61,496 nt of DNA from Microbacteriaceae bacterium (lineage in GTDB: Bacteria; Actinomycetota; Actinomycetes; Actinomycetales; Microbacteriaceae): contig JAPOHQ010000001.1 in the NCBI GenBank assembly GCA_029979375.1, forward strand, positions 1 to 61,496, given 5' to 3'. Below are positions 7,692-14,999 of the stretch, piece after piece (positions within the stretch are counted from its first letter, which is position 1; the number at the start of each line of letters is the position of its first letter). The position numbers were made by a program, and so were the translations under genes. The notes under the pieces were generated by a model. The model was not told where the DNA came from and did not search any database. It saw only the letters and a list, made by a program, of their open reading frames with translations.

Positions 7692-8474
7692 GTGGCAAAG
7701 GTAATCGATCTCCAAAACGTCTCCGTGAAACGCTCCGGCAAGGAGATCCTTTCCCAAATATCCTTCGCAGCAGATTCATCCGAGCGCTGGGTCATTCTGG
7801 GTCCCAATGGTGCCGGCAAGACCACCTTGCTTCGGGTTTGCGCAGCTCAGATTCAGCCCTCTTCAGGCCAGGCAAGCATCCTCGAGCAGAAACTCGGCCA
7901 GGTGAACGTTTTTGAGCTCCGCACCAGAATTGGCTTCGCGTCCTCGGCGCTAGCCGCACAAATTCCAAACAGCGAGACCGTTTTGAACGCCGTCATGACT
8001 GCCAGCTATGGAATCACTGGTCGTTGGAATGAGAGCTACGACGCCATCGACGAGCGGAGGGCAAGGCGAGTGCTTGCTGAGTGGGAGCTTGCCGACTTTG
8101 AGTCCAGACCCTTCGGAACCCTTAGTGACGGCGAGCGCAAGCGAGTGCAAATTGCGCGCTCGATAATGACGGATCCCGAACTCTTACTTCTGGATGAGCC
8201 CGTAGCCAGCCTGGATCTGGCCGCCAGAGAGCTAACTCTCCAGCTGCTTGGCGGTTACGCGCAGTCTCCATCTGCCCCGGCCATGGCCATGGTCACCCAC
8301 CACATCGAAGAGATTCCGCAGGGTTTCACTCACGCCATGTTGCTTCAGGACGGCAAGATCATTGCACGGGGCGAAATCGGCAGCACCATTACCTCTGCGG
8401 CTATTAGCGAGGCCTTCCGTTTCCCGCTAACAGTGAGCTACGAGAACGGACGATTCAGGGCTGTCGCGGCCTAG
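7692..8474 (+). CDS. ABC transporter ATP-binding protein
   Basis: This stand-alone cytoplasmic ABC ATPase has about 260 residues. It has Walker A GPNGAGKTT (about 37-45), signature LSDGERKRVQIARS, Walker B LLLLDEPVASLD and an H-loop in VTHHIEEIP. No permease or binding protein gene is adjacent, so the substrate is unknown. It resembles the YlmA/ModF-like group of single ATPases. I prefer the GTG at 7692 because of the -10 box seven bases before it; TTG at 7686 would add two residues. The signature Asp in place of the second Gly (LSDGE) is unusual but tolerated. Confidence 0.85.
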   Translation: MAKVIDLQNVSVKRSGKEILSQISFAADSSERWVILGPNGAGKTTLLRVCAAQIQPSSGQASILEQKLGQVNVFELRTRIGFASSALAAQIPNSETVLNAVMTASYGITGRWNESYDAIDERRARRVLAEWELADFESRPFGTLSDGERKRVQIARSIMTDPELLLLDEPVASLDLAARELTLQLLGGYAQSPSAPAMAMVTHHIEEIPQGFTHAMLLQDGKIIARGEIGSTITSAAISEAFRFPLTVSYENGRFRAVAA

Positions 8475-8494
8475 TCAACCGGGCTTTTTTCTGC

Positions 8495-8500
8495 TAGGCT
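8495..8500 (+). promoter_or_regulatory. -10 box of rpmE2
   Basis: TAGGCT places the transcription start near 8507 and gives a leader of about 39 bases with GAAGGA before the ATG. A T-run at 8485-8490, just after the ABC ATPase gene, has only a weak 4-bp hairpin in front of it and is at best a poor terminator. Confidence 0.5.
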
Positions 8501-8508
8501 TTCGCGCT

Positions 8509-8523
8509 GTTGCACATCGCAAC
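8509..8523. promoter_or_regulatory. Inverted repeat at the rpmE2 transcription start
   Basis: GTTGC-ACATC-GCAAC is a perfect 5-bp inverted repeat that begins about where transcription should start. It is either an operator or a 5'-terminal RNA hairpin. Confidence 0.4.
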
Positions 8524-8545
8524 CTACCTCACGAAGAAGGACTCC

Positions 8546-8794
8546 ATGAAGGCTGATATTCACCCAAGCTATGGTCCAGTAGTTTTTCGCGACCTGGCAT
8601 CAGGCGTCGCCTTTTTGACTCGCTCGACTCTGAGCACTGACAAGACAATCGAGTGGGAAGACGGCAACACCTATCCGGTGTATGACGTGGAAATCTCCTC
8701 AGCCAGCCACCCGTTCTACACCGGTAAGCAGAGAATTCTTGACTCTGCGGGTCGCGTGGAGCGCTTCAACGAGCGTTACAAGAACTTCAGCTAA
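8546..8794 (+). CDS. rpmE2: Ribosomal protein L31 type B
   Basis: This 82-residue large-subunit ribosomal protein lacks the CxxC zinc pair of type A L31, so it is the zinc-independent form (bL31B). Diagnostic phrases are MKADIHPSYGPVVFRD at the start, TYPVYDVEISSASHPFYTGKQ in the middle and RVERFNERYKNF at the end. The ATG is preceded by GAAGGACTCC. The gene has its own promoter and a strong terminator that lies inside the overlapping end of the convergent exonuclease gene. Confidence 0.96.
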   Translation: MKADIHPSYGPVVFRDLASGVAFLTRSTLSTDKTIEWEDGNTYPVYDVEISSASHPFYTGKQRILDSAGRVERFNERYKNFS

Positions 8795-9497
8795 GCCTCA
8801 CTGGCCAGCCGAACTCCGCCCGGAAATCCGGGCGGTTTTCTCTTTTAAAGTAGGCCTCTCGTTCGCGCGACCACTCATCGGCCCACTCGCTCTGGAGGTT
8901 GTGAAGCTCCATGGCGGGAAGATCCAGTTCGGAATACTGAGCAGCCAGTCGCTGGGCAATCTGGCCGGCAGCCACGGCATCTGCAGTCGAGTTATGAGCG
9001 TCAGTGAGCCTGATGCCGTAAAGGTCACACATCATCGTGAGATTGCGCTTGCCCTTGCGCCACTTATCGACTTTTCTGTCGATCACCAAGGGGTCAATCA
9101 CCGGCTTGGGATCGAGCGGTTCGATTCCGACACGCAGCGACTCGTGGTGCAGGATCGAAAAGTCGTAGGCGGCGTTGAAGGCAACCAAGGGCATCAGCCG
9201 ACTCAGCTCGGCGAGGCGCCGTGATATCTCACCAACTGCGAGCGCCGAATCCTGGCCGTCTCGCTGCGCAATCTCAGTTGTCACCCCGTGAACGTTGCTG
9301 GCCTGCTCTGGAATATCGATTCCCGGGTCAACAAGCCATTCGCCCAGGTCAGTAACTTCGCCATTCTGGTTTAGTACCGCTACGCACGCCGTGACAATCC
9401 GCGAGGTCTTTACATCTAGACCGGTGGTTTCGAGATCAAAAACCGCAAGCTGCTTCGCCCATTCGGGGGCCTCGGGTTCGAAATCAAAATCAAGCAA
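8787..9497 (-). CDS. DnaQ-like 3'-5' exonuclease
   Basis: This 236-residue DEDDh exonuclease resembles the DNA polymerase III epsilon subunit. Motif I is FDLETTG (Asp21, Glu23), motif II is FNAAYDFSIL, and motif III is HNSTADA with the catalytic His and Asp. In actinobacteria such proteins act in proofreading or repair; the PHP domain of DnaE1 is known to proofread in mycobacteria, so this one may not be the main proofreader. The TTG start is supported by AGGAGAT five bases upstream. The last residues are encoded by the rpmE2 terminator hairpin. Confidence 0.88.
   Translation of the reverse strand: MLDFDFEPEAPEWAKQLAVFDLETTGLDVKTSRIVTACVAVLNQNGEVTDLGEWLVDPGIDIPEQASNVHGVTTEIAQRDGQDSALAVGEISRRLAELSRLMPLVAFNAAYDFSILHHESLRVGIEPLDPKPVIDPLVIDRKVDKWRKGKRNLTMMCDLYGIRLTDAHNSTADAVAAGQIAQRLAAQYSELDLPAMELHNLQSEWADEWSREREAYFKRENRPDFRAEFGWPVRLS
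8816..8839 (+). terminator. Intrinsic terminator of rpmE2
   Basis: CCGCCCGG-AAAT-CCGGGCGG followed by TTTTCTCTTTT is an 8-bp GC-rich stem with a tetraloop and U-tract. It lies wholly inside the coding sequence of the convergent exonuclease gene, where it encodes part of that protein's C-terminus. Confidence 0.9.
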
Positions 9498-9541
9498 CTG
9501 TTATCTCCTGGGCTCACCCTAGCGTCAGTCACAACTGAATC

Positions 9542-9547
9542 TAGACT
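9542..9547 (+). promoter_or_regulatory. -10 box of the alpha/beta hydrolase gene (leaderless)
   Basis: TAGACT ends six bases before the GTG start. A small inverted repeat TCAGT-CACA-ACTGA lies just upstream at 9525-9538. Confidence 0.55.
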
Positions 9548-9553
9548 TGTGGG

Positions 9554-10396
9554 GTGCAGGTGTTGAAAACTCCTCCGCAAAGGCTCTTTCACCTTGCGGA
9601 ACTCAGACTTAGGCGCCAGGACATTGGCGAGACGGCAACCTGGCACTTGGGCGTCGCGGGACCCCGCATCCTCTACATCCACGGCTTCAGAGGTAACCAC
9701 AGGGGGCTGTTAGGCATAGCAGGTGCCCTACCTGAGACTCGGGCAATCATTCCTGATCTCCCTGGATACTCAAAAACCCCGCCCCTGGGCGTTGAACATG
9801 ATCTCGAGGGCTATGCGAGGTGGCTCATAGATTTCAATGGGGAGCTTGGCGAAGTTGACTTGGTTGTTGCCCACAGCTTCGGAACGTTGGTTGCAGCCAA
9901 GGCGCTGTCACTTGGCTGGCAGCCCAGCAAGCTGACGCTGATCAACCCAATCAGTTCAGTCGCTACTGGACTTGGTGCAAGGCTTGCTGACCACTACTAC
10001 AAGCTTGGGGCGGCTCAGGGCTCCAACCTGCTGAGCTCTCAGCTGGTGGTTCGCGGAATGTCCGTCGCACTCGCCAAGACCAAGCGCCCCGGGCTGCGCA
10101 GCTTCATCCATCGTCAGCACTCAGACAACTTCTCGCAGTTCAATCAGAAACGGGTGGTCGTCGAGGGCTATCGGGCTGCCAGTGGCTCAAGCGTGCTGGA
10201 TATGGCGCAGTGGATACCCTCGGACACGCTGTTGATAGCGGGGGATAGGGATGCCGTTGCGCCGCTGGAGAGTCAAAGGAAACTCTCAGCTGCCACTGGG
10301 GCACGGCTCACGATACTTGAGGGTGTTGGTCACCTTACGCACTACGAACGGCCAAGCGAGCTCGCGGAGCTCCTGGCGGAAGAACTGAGGCGATAG
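9554..10396 (+). CDS. Alpha/beta hydrolase
   Basis: This 280-residue serine hydrolase is of unknown substrate. The oxyanion-type phrase YIHGFRGNH is at about 41-49, the nucleophile is Ser108 in AHSFGT (first Gly of the usual GxSxG replaced by Ala), a likely acid is in AGDRDAV and the catalytic His in GVGHLTHYERP near the C-terminus. The GTG start sits at the predicted transcription start. The glycosyltransferase gene starts two bases after the stop, so the two are co-transcribed; that suggests envelope or lipid work but does not prove it. Confidence 0.85.
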   Translation: MQVLKTPPQRLFHLAELRLRRQDIGETATWHLGVAGPRILYIHGFRGNHRGLLGIAGALPETRAIIPDLPGYSKTPPLGVEHDLEGYARWLIDFNGELGEVDLVVAHSFGTLVAAKALSLGWQPSKLTLINPISSVATGLGARLADHYYKLGAAQGSNLLSSQLVVRGMSVALAKTKRPGLRSFIHRQHSDNFSQFNQKRVVVEGYRAASGSSVLDMAQWIPSDTLLIAGDRDAVAPLESQRKLSAATGARLTILEGVGHLTHYERPSELAELLAEELRR

Positions 10397-10397
10397 C

Positions 10398-11480
10398 TTG
10401 CAAGGTCTTTGGTTTGATGGCCGCTACATAGATCCAGACCATCCCGATGGCATCACTAGGTTTTCGATTGGCCTTATCGAGGCTTTACTTGAAATTTCCG
10501 AGCTCACCGTCATGGTTTGTAACGAGAAGCAGGTGGCTCAGCTGCCCAAACACAAGGGCCTGAAACTCTATCGAACCAACCCAATTGCCGATCTCAGGGA
10601 GCTTGGCCAGGGGCTGCGCCTAAACAAAGAGGGTGTTCGGGTGCTGTTCTCGCCGATGCAAACGACTTCTGGCCTGGGACGCAAGTTCAAGCTGATCTAC
10701 ACCTTGCACGACCTGATCTACTACCGGCACCGCAACCCACCGGGGGAGTTCGGTCTCTTCATAAGAACGGTTTGGTTTCTCTACCACCTCACCTACATCC
10801 CGCAGCGCTTGATCCTGAATCTTGCGGATGCGGTTGCCACCGTGTCGGAGACAACCAAAGCTCAGATGTTGGAAAAGCGAATCACCAAGCGTCCGATCTA
10901 TGTGATTCACAATGCGGCAGAGGCTCCCGAGAGAGTTGCTCGAAAACCTCGGCACGAGAGCCGAGAACTCGTCTACATGGGGAGCTTCATCGGTTACAAG
11001 AACGTTGAGACCCTCATCCAGGGCATGCAGCAACTTCCCGACCACACTCTCGTCCTGCTCAGTCGCATCTCACCAACCCGCAAGGCTCAGCTGCAGCGCC
11101 TGGCAGACTCCCACGGCGCAAGAGTGCAGTTCGAAAACGGCGTCAGCGACGTTGACTACCACGAATGGCTGCACAGAGCCAAGGCACTTGTCAGCGCCTC
11201 GCTAGATGAGGGATTCGGCATCCCGCTGGTCGAGGCTATGGAACGTGGCTGCCCGGTGGTGGTGAGTGACATAGACATATTTGAAGAGGTTGCGGGGCCG
11301 GCTGGACTTCGGTTTAGCCCCAAGGACTCTAAGGAGTTTGCATCCTGCGTTCGATCGCTCGATGACGAGGAGACCTGGAAGCTTCAGTCAGATCTCGCAA
11401 AGGCGCAAGCCAAGTTCTTCACCTGGGACGATAGTGCTGAGCTGCTGATTGAGCTCTGTGAAGAGCTCCTAGAGTCCTAA
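10398..11480 (+). CDS. GT4 family glycosyltransferase
   Basis: This 360-residue retaining glycosyltransferase has a GT-B fold. The N-terminal acceptor half includes IYTLHDLIYYRHRNPPG and VATVSETTKAQ; the donor half has LVYMGSFIGYKNVETLI and the E-x7-E motif in SLDEGFGIPLVEAMERGCPVV. No membrane segment is obvious. Mannosyl- and rhamnosyltransferases of cell-surface glycans have this layout, but donor and acceptor cannot be told. The TTG start follows TGAGG by seven bases. The 3' end overlaps the convergent histidine phosphatase gene by 12 bases. Confidence 0.85.
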   Translation: MQGLWFDGRYIDPDHPDGITRFSIGLIEALLEISELTVMVCNEKQVAQLPKHKGLKLYRTNPIADLRELGQGLRLNKEGVRVLFSPMQTTSGLGRKFKLIYTLHDLIYYRHRNPPGEFGLFIRTVWFLYHLTYIPQRLILNLADAVATVSETTKAQMLEKRITKRPIYVIHNAAEAPERVARKPRHESRELVYMGSFIGYKNVETLIQGMQQLPDHTLVLLSRISPTRKAQLQRLADSHGARVQFENGVSDVDYHEWLHRAKALVSASLDEGFGIPLVEAMERGCPVVVSDIDIFEEVAGPAGLRFSPKDSKEFASCVRSLDDEETWKLQSDLAKAQAKFFTWDDSAELLIELCEELLES

Positions 11481-12047
11481 AGGCCTGGGGGCCCAGGCAT
11501 CCAAGGTCCAGTCTCCGCTGTGTCTCAGCACGTGCAGCGAGGCATTCTCAAGGCGCTCTCCCTGAGGGGGGATCTGACCAGCGGTGACCTCGCTGAGCAC
11601 GAAGCGAATCAGCGCTCCATGGCTGACCGCCAGCACTTTCTTGCCAGCAAAACTTTCGGCCGCGTGCTCCAGCAGCTTTCTGGAGCGCTCCTCGATTGAA
11701 ACCTTGGATTCGGCTCCGGGAATCTCATCAAGCCGCGAGTACTTCTCGTGCCACTCCGAGTAGAGCATGCCCTCACCGATTCCAAAAGCACGTTCCATGA
11801 GCTGCTCCTCTATCGCCACCTCATCGATCCCGAGCCTTTGAGCAATTAGCTCTGCGGAATGGCGAGCCCGGCCAAGGGGCGAGCTCAAAACGAGGTCCCA
11901 GTGCTCCTCAGCAATTTTTTCGGCAGCACGCTCGACCTGCTCGATGCCGACGGCATTCATTGGAATATCTGTGGTGCCCTGAAGCCTGAGGTCAATGTTC
12001 CAGTCGGTCTGGCCGTGACGGAACAGACCCAGCGTCGTCTCAGTCAT
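11469..12047 (-). CDS. Histidine phosphatase family protein
   Basis: This 192-residue phosphoglycerate-mutase-like phosphatase starts TLGLFRHGQTDWN, in which RHG holds the catalytic His11. The second conserved patch is SSPLGRARHSAE, and the late catalytic His is in AVSHGALIRF. The size fits broad-specificity phosphatases or cobalamin/sugar phosphatases rather than glycolytic mutase. It overlaps the sirtuin gene upstream by 8 bases and is coupled to it. No specific substrate can be named. Confidence 0.88.
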   Translation of the reverse strand: MTETTLGLFRHGQTDWNIDLRLQGTTDIPMNAVGIEQVERAAEKIAEEHWDLVLSSPLGRARHSAELIAQRLGIDEVAIEEQLMERAFGIGEGMLYSEWHEKYSRLDEIPGAESKVSIEERSRKLLEHAAESFAGKKVLAVSHGALIRFVLSEVTAGQIPPQGERLENASLHVLRHSGDWTLDAWAPRPLGL

Positions 12048-12867
12048 TGAGCAGCAGCTCCAAAACCTCGGTGGTGGAGGCGTTGATCCTGGCGTCGACT
12101 ATCTCATCGGCCTTGGTTTTTCCCAGGTTTACCACCACAACGGGCTTGGCCGCCTCCTTAGCCCGCTTTACAAGTCGCAGGCCGGAGTTGACGGTCAGGG
12201 AGCTTCCGGCAATTAGGATTGCCTCCGCCTCATCCACAAGGCCACTGGCGCGTTCCACCCGATCCTTGGGAACCTGCTCGCCGAAAAAGACCACGTCAGG
12301 CTTGTAATGCGAGGAGCACGCCGGGCAGTTCGGCACCCGGAAGTCCTTAGCCACCATTACCTCGGCATCACCGTCGGGGGAAAACTCCACGCTCAGGTCT
12401 TTTTTGAGCTCGGGGTTTAGCAATGCTATGCGCTTATCCATCTCGGAGCGGGAGATAATCTCGCCGCAGCCGGTGCAGAGCACGCGATCCAGGCGACCGT
12501 GGAGCTCCAAGACAGCCTTGGATCCGGCCTTTTGATGTAAGCCATCAACGTTTTGAGTGATTATTCCGAAGACCCCGCCTGACTGCTCGGCCTTGGCCAG
12601 GGCAAAGTGTCCGGGGTTGGGATTGGCTTCCGCAATGCGGTTGTAGCCAACGTAACTTCTGGCCCAGTAGCGAGCCTGATTTGCGGCCGAGCCCATGAAC
12701 TCATCGAAGGTAAGGGGGTGCTTTTGCACTCGGCCCTCGCCGCGGTAATCCGGGATCCCGCTCGCGGTCGAGATTCCGGCCCCCGTCAGAACAAGGATTC
12801 TTTTGCCGCTGAGTAAAGATTTGGCGTGACTGAGCGAGTAGCTAATGGCTGGGCTGAGTTCGGTCAC
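12040..12867 (-). CDS. Sir2 family NAD-dependent protein deacylase
   Basis: This 275-residue sirtuin removes acyl groups from lysines using NAD. It has the NAD motif LTGAGISTASGIPDYRG (about 28-44), the catalytic region TQNVDGLHQKAGS and the active His in ELHGRLD. A four-Cys zinc module is formed by CTGC and CPAC about 45 residues apart. The GTG at 12867 lies six bases after a TAGAAT box, so I prefer it over TTG at 12870. It forms an operon with the histidine phosphatase. Confidence 0.9.
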   Translation of the reverse strand: MTELSPAISYSLSHAKSLLSGKRILVLTGAGISTASGIPDYRGEGRVQKHPLTFDEFMGSAANQARYWARSYVGYNRIAEANPNPGHFALAKAEQSGGVFGIITQNVDGLHQKAGSKAVLELHGRLDRVLCTGCGEIISRSEMDKRIALLNPELKKDLSVEFSPDGDAEVMVAKDFRVPNCPACSSHYKPDVVFFGEQVPKDRVERASGLVDEAEAILIAGSSLTVNSGLRLVKRAKEAAKPVVVVNLGKTKADEIVDARINASTTEVLELLLND

Positions 12868-12873
12868 CAAAGG

Positions 12874-12879
12874 ATTCTA
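12874..12879 (-). promoter_or_regulatory. -10 box of the sirtuin gene (leaderless)
   Basis: TAGAAT on the minus strand ends six bases before the GTG start at 12867. It lies between tRNA-Leu and the coding region, and no Shine-Dalgarno is present. Confidence 0.55.
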
Positions 12880-12894
12880 CTTTGGTCAAGTGAG

Positions 12895-12978
12895 TGTCCG
12901 AGGGGGGACTTGAACCCCCACCCTCTATGCGAGGACTAGCACCTCAAGCTAGCGCGTCTACCATTCCGCCACCCGGAC
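12895..12978 (-). tRNA. tRNA-Leu (GAG)
   Basis: The 84 bases fold as a class II tRNA. The acceptor stem pairs GTCCGGG with CTCGGAC (one G-U), the anticodon stem is CTAGC/GCTAG around TTGAGGT with anticodon GAG, a long variable arm follows, and the T arm GGGGGTTCAAGTCCCCC is intact. The discriminator base is A and the 3' CCA is not encoded. A TAGATT box lies 11 bases upstream of the mature 5' end. Confidence 0.95.
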
Positions 12979-12989
12979 AGGCGATGCAC

Positions 12990-12995
12990 AATCTA
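12990..12995 (-). promoter_or_regulatory. -10 box of tRNA-Leu
   Basis: TAGATT on the minus strand would start transcription about five bases before the mature tRNA 5' end. No clear -35 is seen. Confidence 0.45.
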
Positions 12996-13027
12996 TCACG
13001 AAAGACTCGCCCCCATACCCGAGGTGT

Positions 13028-13056
13028 TTGGTTTGTGGGTGGCAAACCGATAGTTT
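13028..13056 (+). promoter_or_regulatory. Promoter with a palindrome over -35 and spacer
   Basis: The -35 TTGGTT (13028-13033), a 17-base spacer and the -10 TAGTTT (13051-13056) are followed by six bases and the ATG at 13063. A perfect inverted repeat GGTTTG-N7-CAAACC (13030-13048) covers the -35 and spacer, where a repressor would block polymerase. Confidence 0.55.
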
Positions 13057-13062
13057 TTTAGC

Positions 13063-13269
13063 ATGCATGAAGATGCAACGGTTGCCCTGCAGAGGCTTGT
13101 TACGGCCCTGGAGCGCCATCTCGATGCGTGCGCAACCAAGCGAGACGGAACCGATGAGGCTCTTAATAAGGCCTACGACCAGCTCGAGGAGGCCTTCCTG
13201 GGCTACGAGGAAGCTCTGCAGCAGAGCTATGGCGAATACCTGCCCTTCGAGCAGGCTGAGGATCAGTGA
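13063..13269 (+). CDS. Small helical protein coupled to uppP
   Basis: This 68-residue protein has no recognised domain. It is acidic, predicted almost wholly helical and has heptad-like leucines (LQRLVTALERHL). Its single Cys is residue 23. The start codon lies six bases after a -10 box and the stop overlaps the uppP start in GTGA, so it is expressed and coupled to undecaprenyl-phosphate recycling. I treat it as a real gene because of this context. The mechanism is unknown. Confidence 0.7.
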   Translation: MHEDATVALQRLVTALERHLDACATKRDGTDEALNKAYDQLEEAFLGYEEALQQSYGEYLPFEQAEDQ

Positions 13270-14093
13270 GCTTTCTAGAGGCCATTCTGCTTGGCCTGAT
13301 TCAGGGCCTAACTGAGTTTCTTCCCATCTCATCCTCGGCACACGTGCAGATTGCCCAGGAGCTGATGGGCTTAAGCGAACTCTCAAAACCCGAGCTCACG
13401 GCATTCATAGCGACAATTCAGATTGGCACGGAACTGGCGGTCATCAGCTACTTCTTCAAGACCATCGTGGAGATCATCAAGTCCTGGTTTAGTTCAGGTT
13501 TTCAGGCGTGGGGTAGGCAACCATCTCAGGCGCGGCTTGGTTGGCTGATCATTATCGGCAGCCTCCCGGTTGCGATCCTGGGTCTTGCATTTCGCGACCA
13601 GATCGAAAACGATGTGAGGCAGCTGTGGGTCATTGGAGTAACACTGATTGTCTTCGGCCTCCTGCTGGGGCTGGCGGACTTCTTTGGCAAGAAGCGCAAG
13701 CCGCTGTCTGAACTTGGCATCGGGAGTGGTGTGGCGTTTGGCTTCGGGCAGGCGCTGGCCCTGATTCCTGGGGTGTCTAGGTCGGGTGGCTCAATCAGCG
13801 TTGGCCTGCTGCTGGGATTCACTCGCGAAGCCGCAGCTCGCTACAGCTTTCTGCTCGCAATACCGGCCGTGCTGGCAGCGGGGCTGTTTCAATTTCTGAC
13901 AAGCTTCCAAGATCTTCCCGGCGAGCTGCTGGTGGCAACGATTGTCGCGACTGTAGTCAGCTTCATCTCAGGCTACGCGGTAATTGCGTGGCTACTGAGC
14001 TACCTCAACAGGGGATCGTTCCTGCCATTTGTCATCTGGCGGGTAACCGTTGGAGCATTGCTGCTGGTCGCGCTAGGGCTGGGAGCTATCTAG
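13266..14093 (+). CDS. uppP: Undecaprenyl-diphosphatase UppP (BacA)
   Basis: This integral membrane phosphatase recycles undecaprenyl diphosphate to the monophosphate carrier used for peptidoglycan lipid II; the enzymes using that carrier (MraY, MurG) are encoded later in the window. The 275 residues include the signature EFLPISSSAH (about 17-26) and the second catalytic patch PGVSRSGGSIS, with about seven to eight membrane segments. The GTG start overlaps the stop of the upstream small gene. The stop shares CTAG with the convergent PAC2 gene. Confidence 0.95.
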   Translation: MSFLEAILLGLIQGLTEFLPISSSAHVQIAQELMGLSELSKPELTAFIATIQIGTELAVISYFFKTIVEIIKSWFSSGFQAWGRQPSQARLGWLIIIGSLPVAILGLAFRDQIENDVRQLWVIGVTLIVFGLLLGLADFFGKKRKPLSELGIGSGVAFGFGQALALIPGVSRSGGSISVGLLLGFTREAAARYSFLLAIPAVLAAGLFQFLTSFQDLPGELLVATIVATVVSFISGYAVIAWLLSYLNRGSFLPFVIWRVTVGALLLVALGLGAI

Positions 14094-14941
14094 GCTCCTT
14101 CGCCCCCGGTCTCAGGACGCTGCCTAAGGTAACGCTCGAATTCCTTCGCAAGAGCATCACCGGAAACCTGTTCGCTATCCATGGCATCCCTACTGCTCTC
14201 TAACTGGGAGACGTAGGCTGCCATCTCGTCATCGCCCTGAGCCATCTCATCAATCGAGCGCTCCCACTCGCCGGAGAGTTCAGACAACACATCAAGACTG
14301 AAGTCAAAGCCCGTCAGCAAATTGATCTCCTGGATGAAGCTCATCGCTGCCTTTGGATTTGTGGTGTTGTGGACGTAGTGGGGGACCGATCCCCAGAGCG
14401 AGAGCACCGGGATACCCTCCGACTCAAATGCCTGGGCAAGGACCGTGAGAATGCCTACAGGGCCTTCATAGCGTGAGGGTTCCAGGTCGAACTTCTCGCG
14501 CAGCGACTGGTTCTGCGAGCTCTTTAAGACCTGCATCGGCCTGGTGTGGGGAACATCCGCGAGCATCGCACCGAGCATGATCACGTGATCGATTTCTCGG
14601 TCCTCCACCATCTCCAAAACTTCACCGGCGAAGCTCAGCCAGCGCCTGGATGGTTCGGTGCCCATCAGCAGAAATAGGTTTTCGAGGTTTGGATTGGCGG
14701 CAATCTCTGAAGCATCGGGGTGGAGGAGTTCGGTTCCCGGCCAGGAGAGGACTCGGTTACCCTCCTCGTCAAATTCCACCATCGGCCTGGAGAACTGGAA
14801 GTCGTAGTAGTCCTCAGGGTCCACTGCCTCCAGGGTCTTCATCTCAAACTGCTCGGCAATTGCCTTCAGGGCTCCGGATGCGCCTTCGGTGGCATCGTTC
14901 CAGCCCTCAAAGGCGACCAGCAGTATTCGACCGCTCAGCAT
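14090..14941 (-). CDS. PAC2 family protein
   Basis: This 283-residue soluble protein belongs to the PAC2 family, named for its likeness to proteasome-assembly chaperone 2. Family features are LLVAFEGWNDATEGA near the N-terminus, RPMVEFDEEGNR, LMGTEPSRRW and SLWGSVPHYV. These proteins are common in actinobacteria, including ones without proteasomes, and their role is not established. The ATG follows AAGGAGTTAA. It sits beside the locus that in relatives carries the Pup-proteasome genes. Confidence 0.85.
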   Translation of the reverse strand: MLSGRILLVAFEGWNDATEGASGALKAIAEQFEMKTLEAVDPEDYYDFQFSRPMVEFDEEGNRVLSWPGTELLHPDASEIAANPNLENLFLLMGTEPSRRWLSFAGEVLEMVEDREIDHVIMLGAMLADVPHTRPMQVLKSSQNQSLREKFDLEPSRYEGPVGILTVLAQAFESEGIPVLSLWGSVPHYVHNTTNPKAAMSFIQEINLLTGFDFSLDVLSELSGEWERSIDEMAQGDDEMAAYVSQLESSRDAMDSEQVSGDALAKEFERYLRQRPETGGEGA

Positions 14942-14986
14942 TTAACTCCTTGGGTTCAACTTAGAACTCTAATTCAAGCCTCAAAC

Positions 14987-14992
14987 TAGACT
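14987..14992 (+). promoter_or_regulatory. -10 box of the HAD-trmI operon (leaderless)
   Basis: TAGACT ends seven bases before the ATG of the HAD gene, within the 58-base divergent spacer. No Shine-Dalgarno precedes that ATG. Confidence 0.55.
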
Positions 14993-14999
14993 TGCCCCA

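Noticed and set aside
8475..8490. Terminator after the ABC ATPase gene (GGGCTTTTTT)
   Set aside because: Only about four base pairs can form before the T-run, so I do not call it a terminator.
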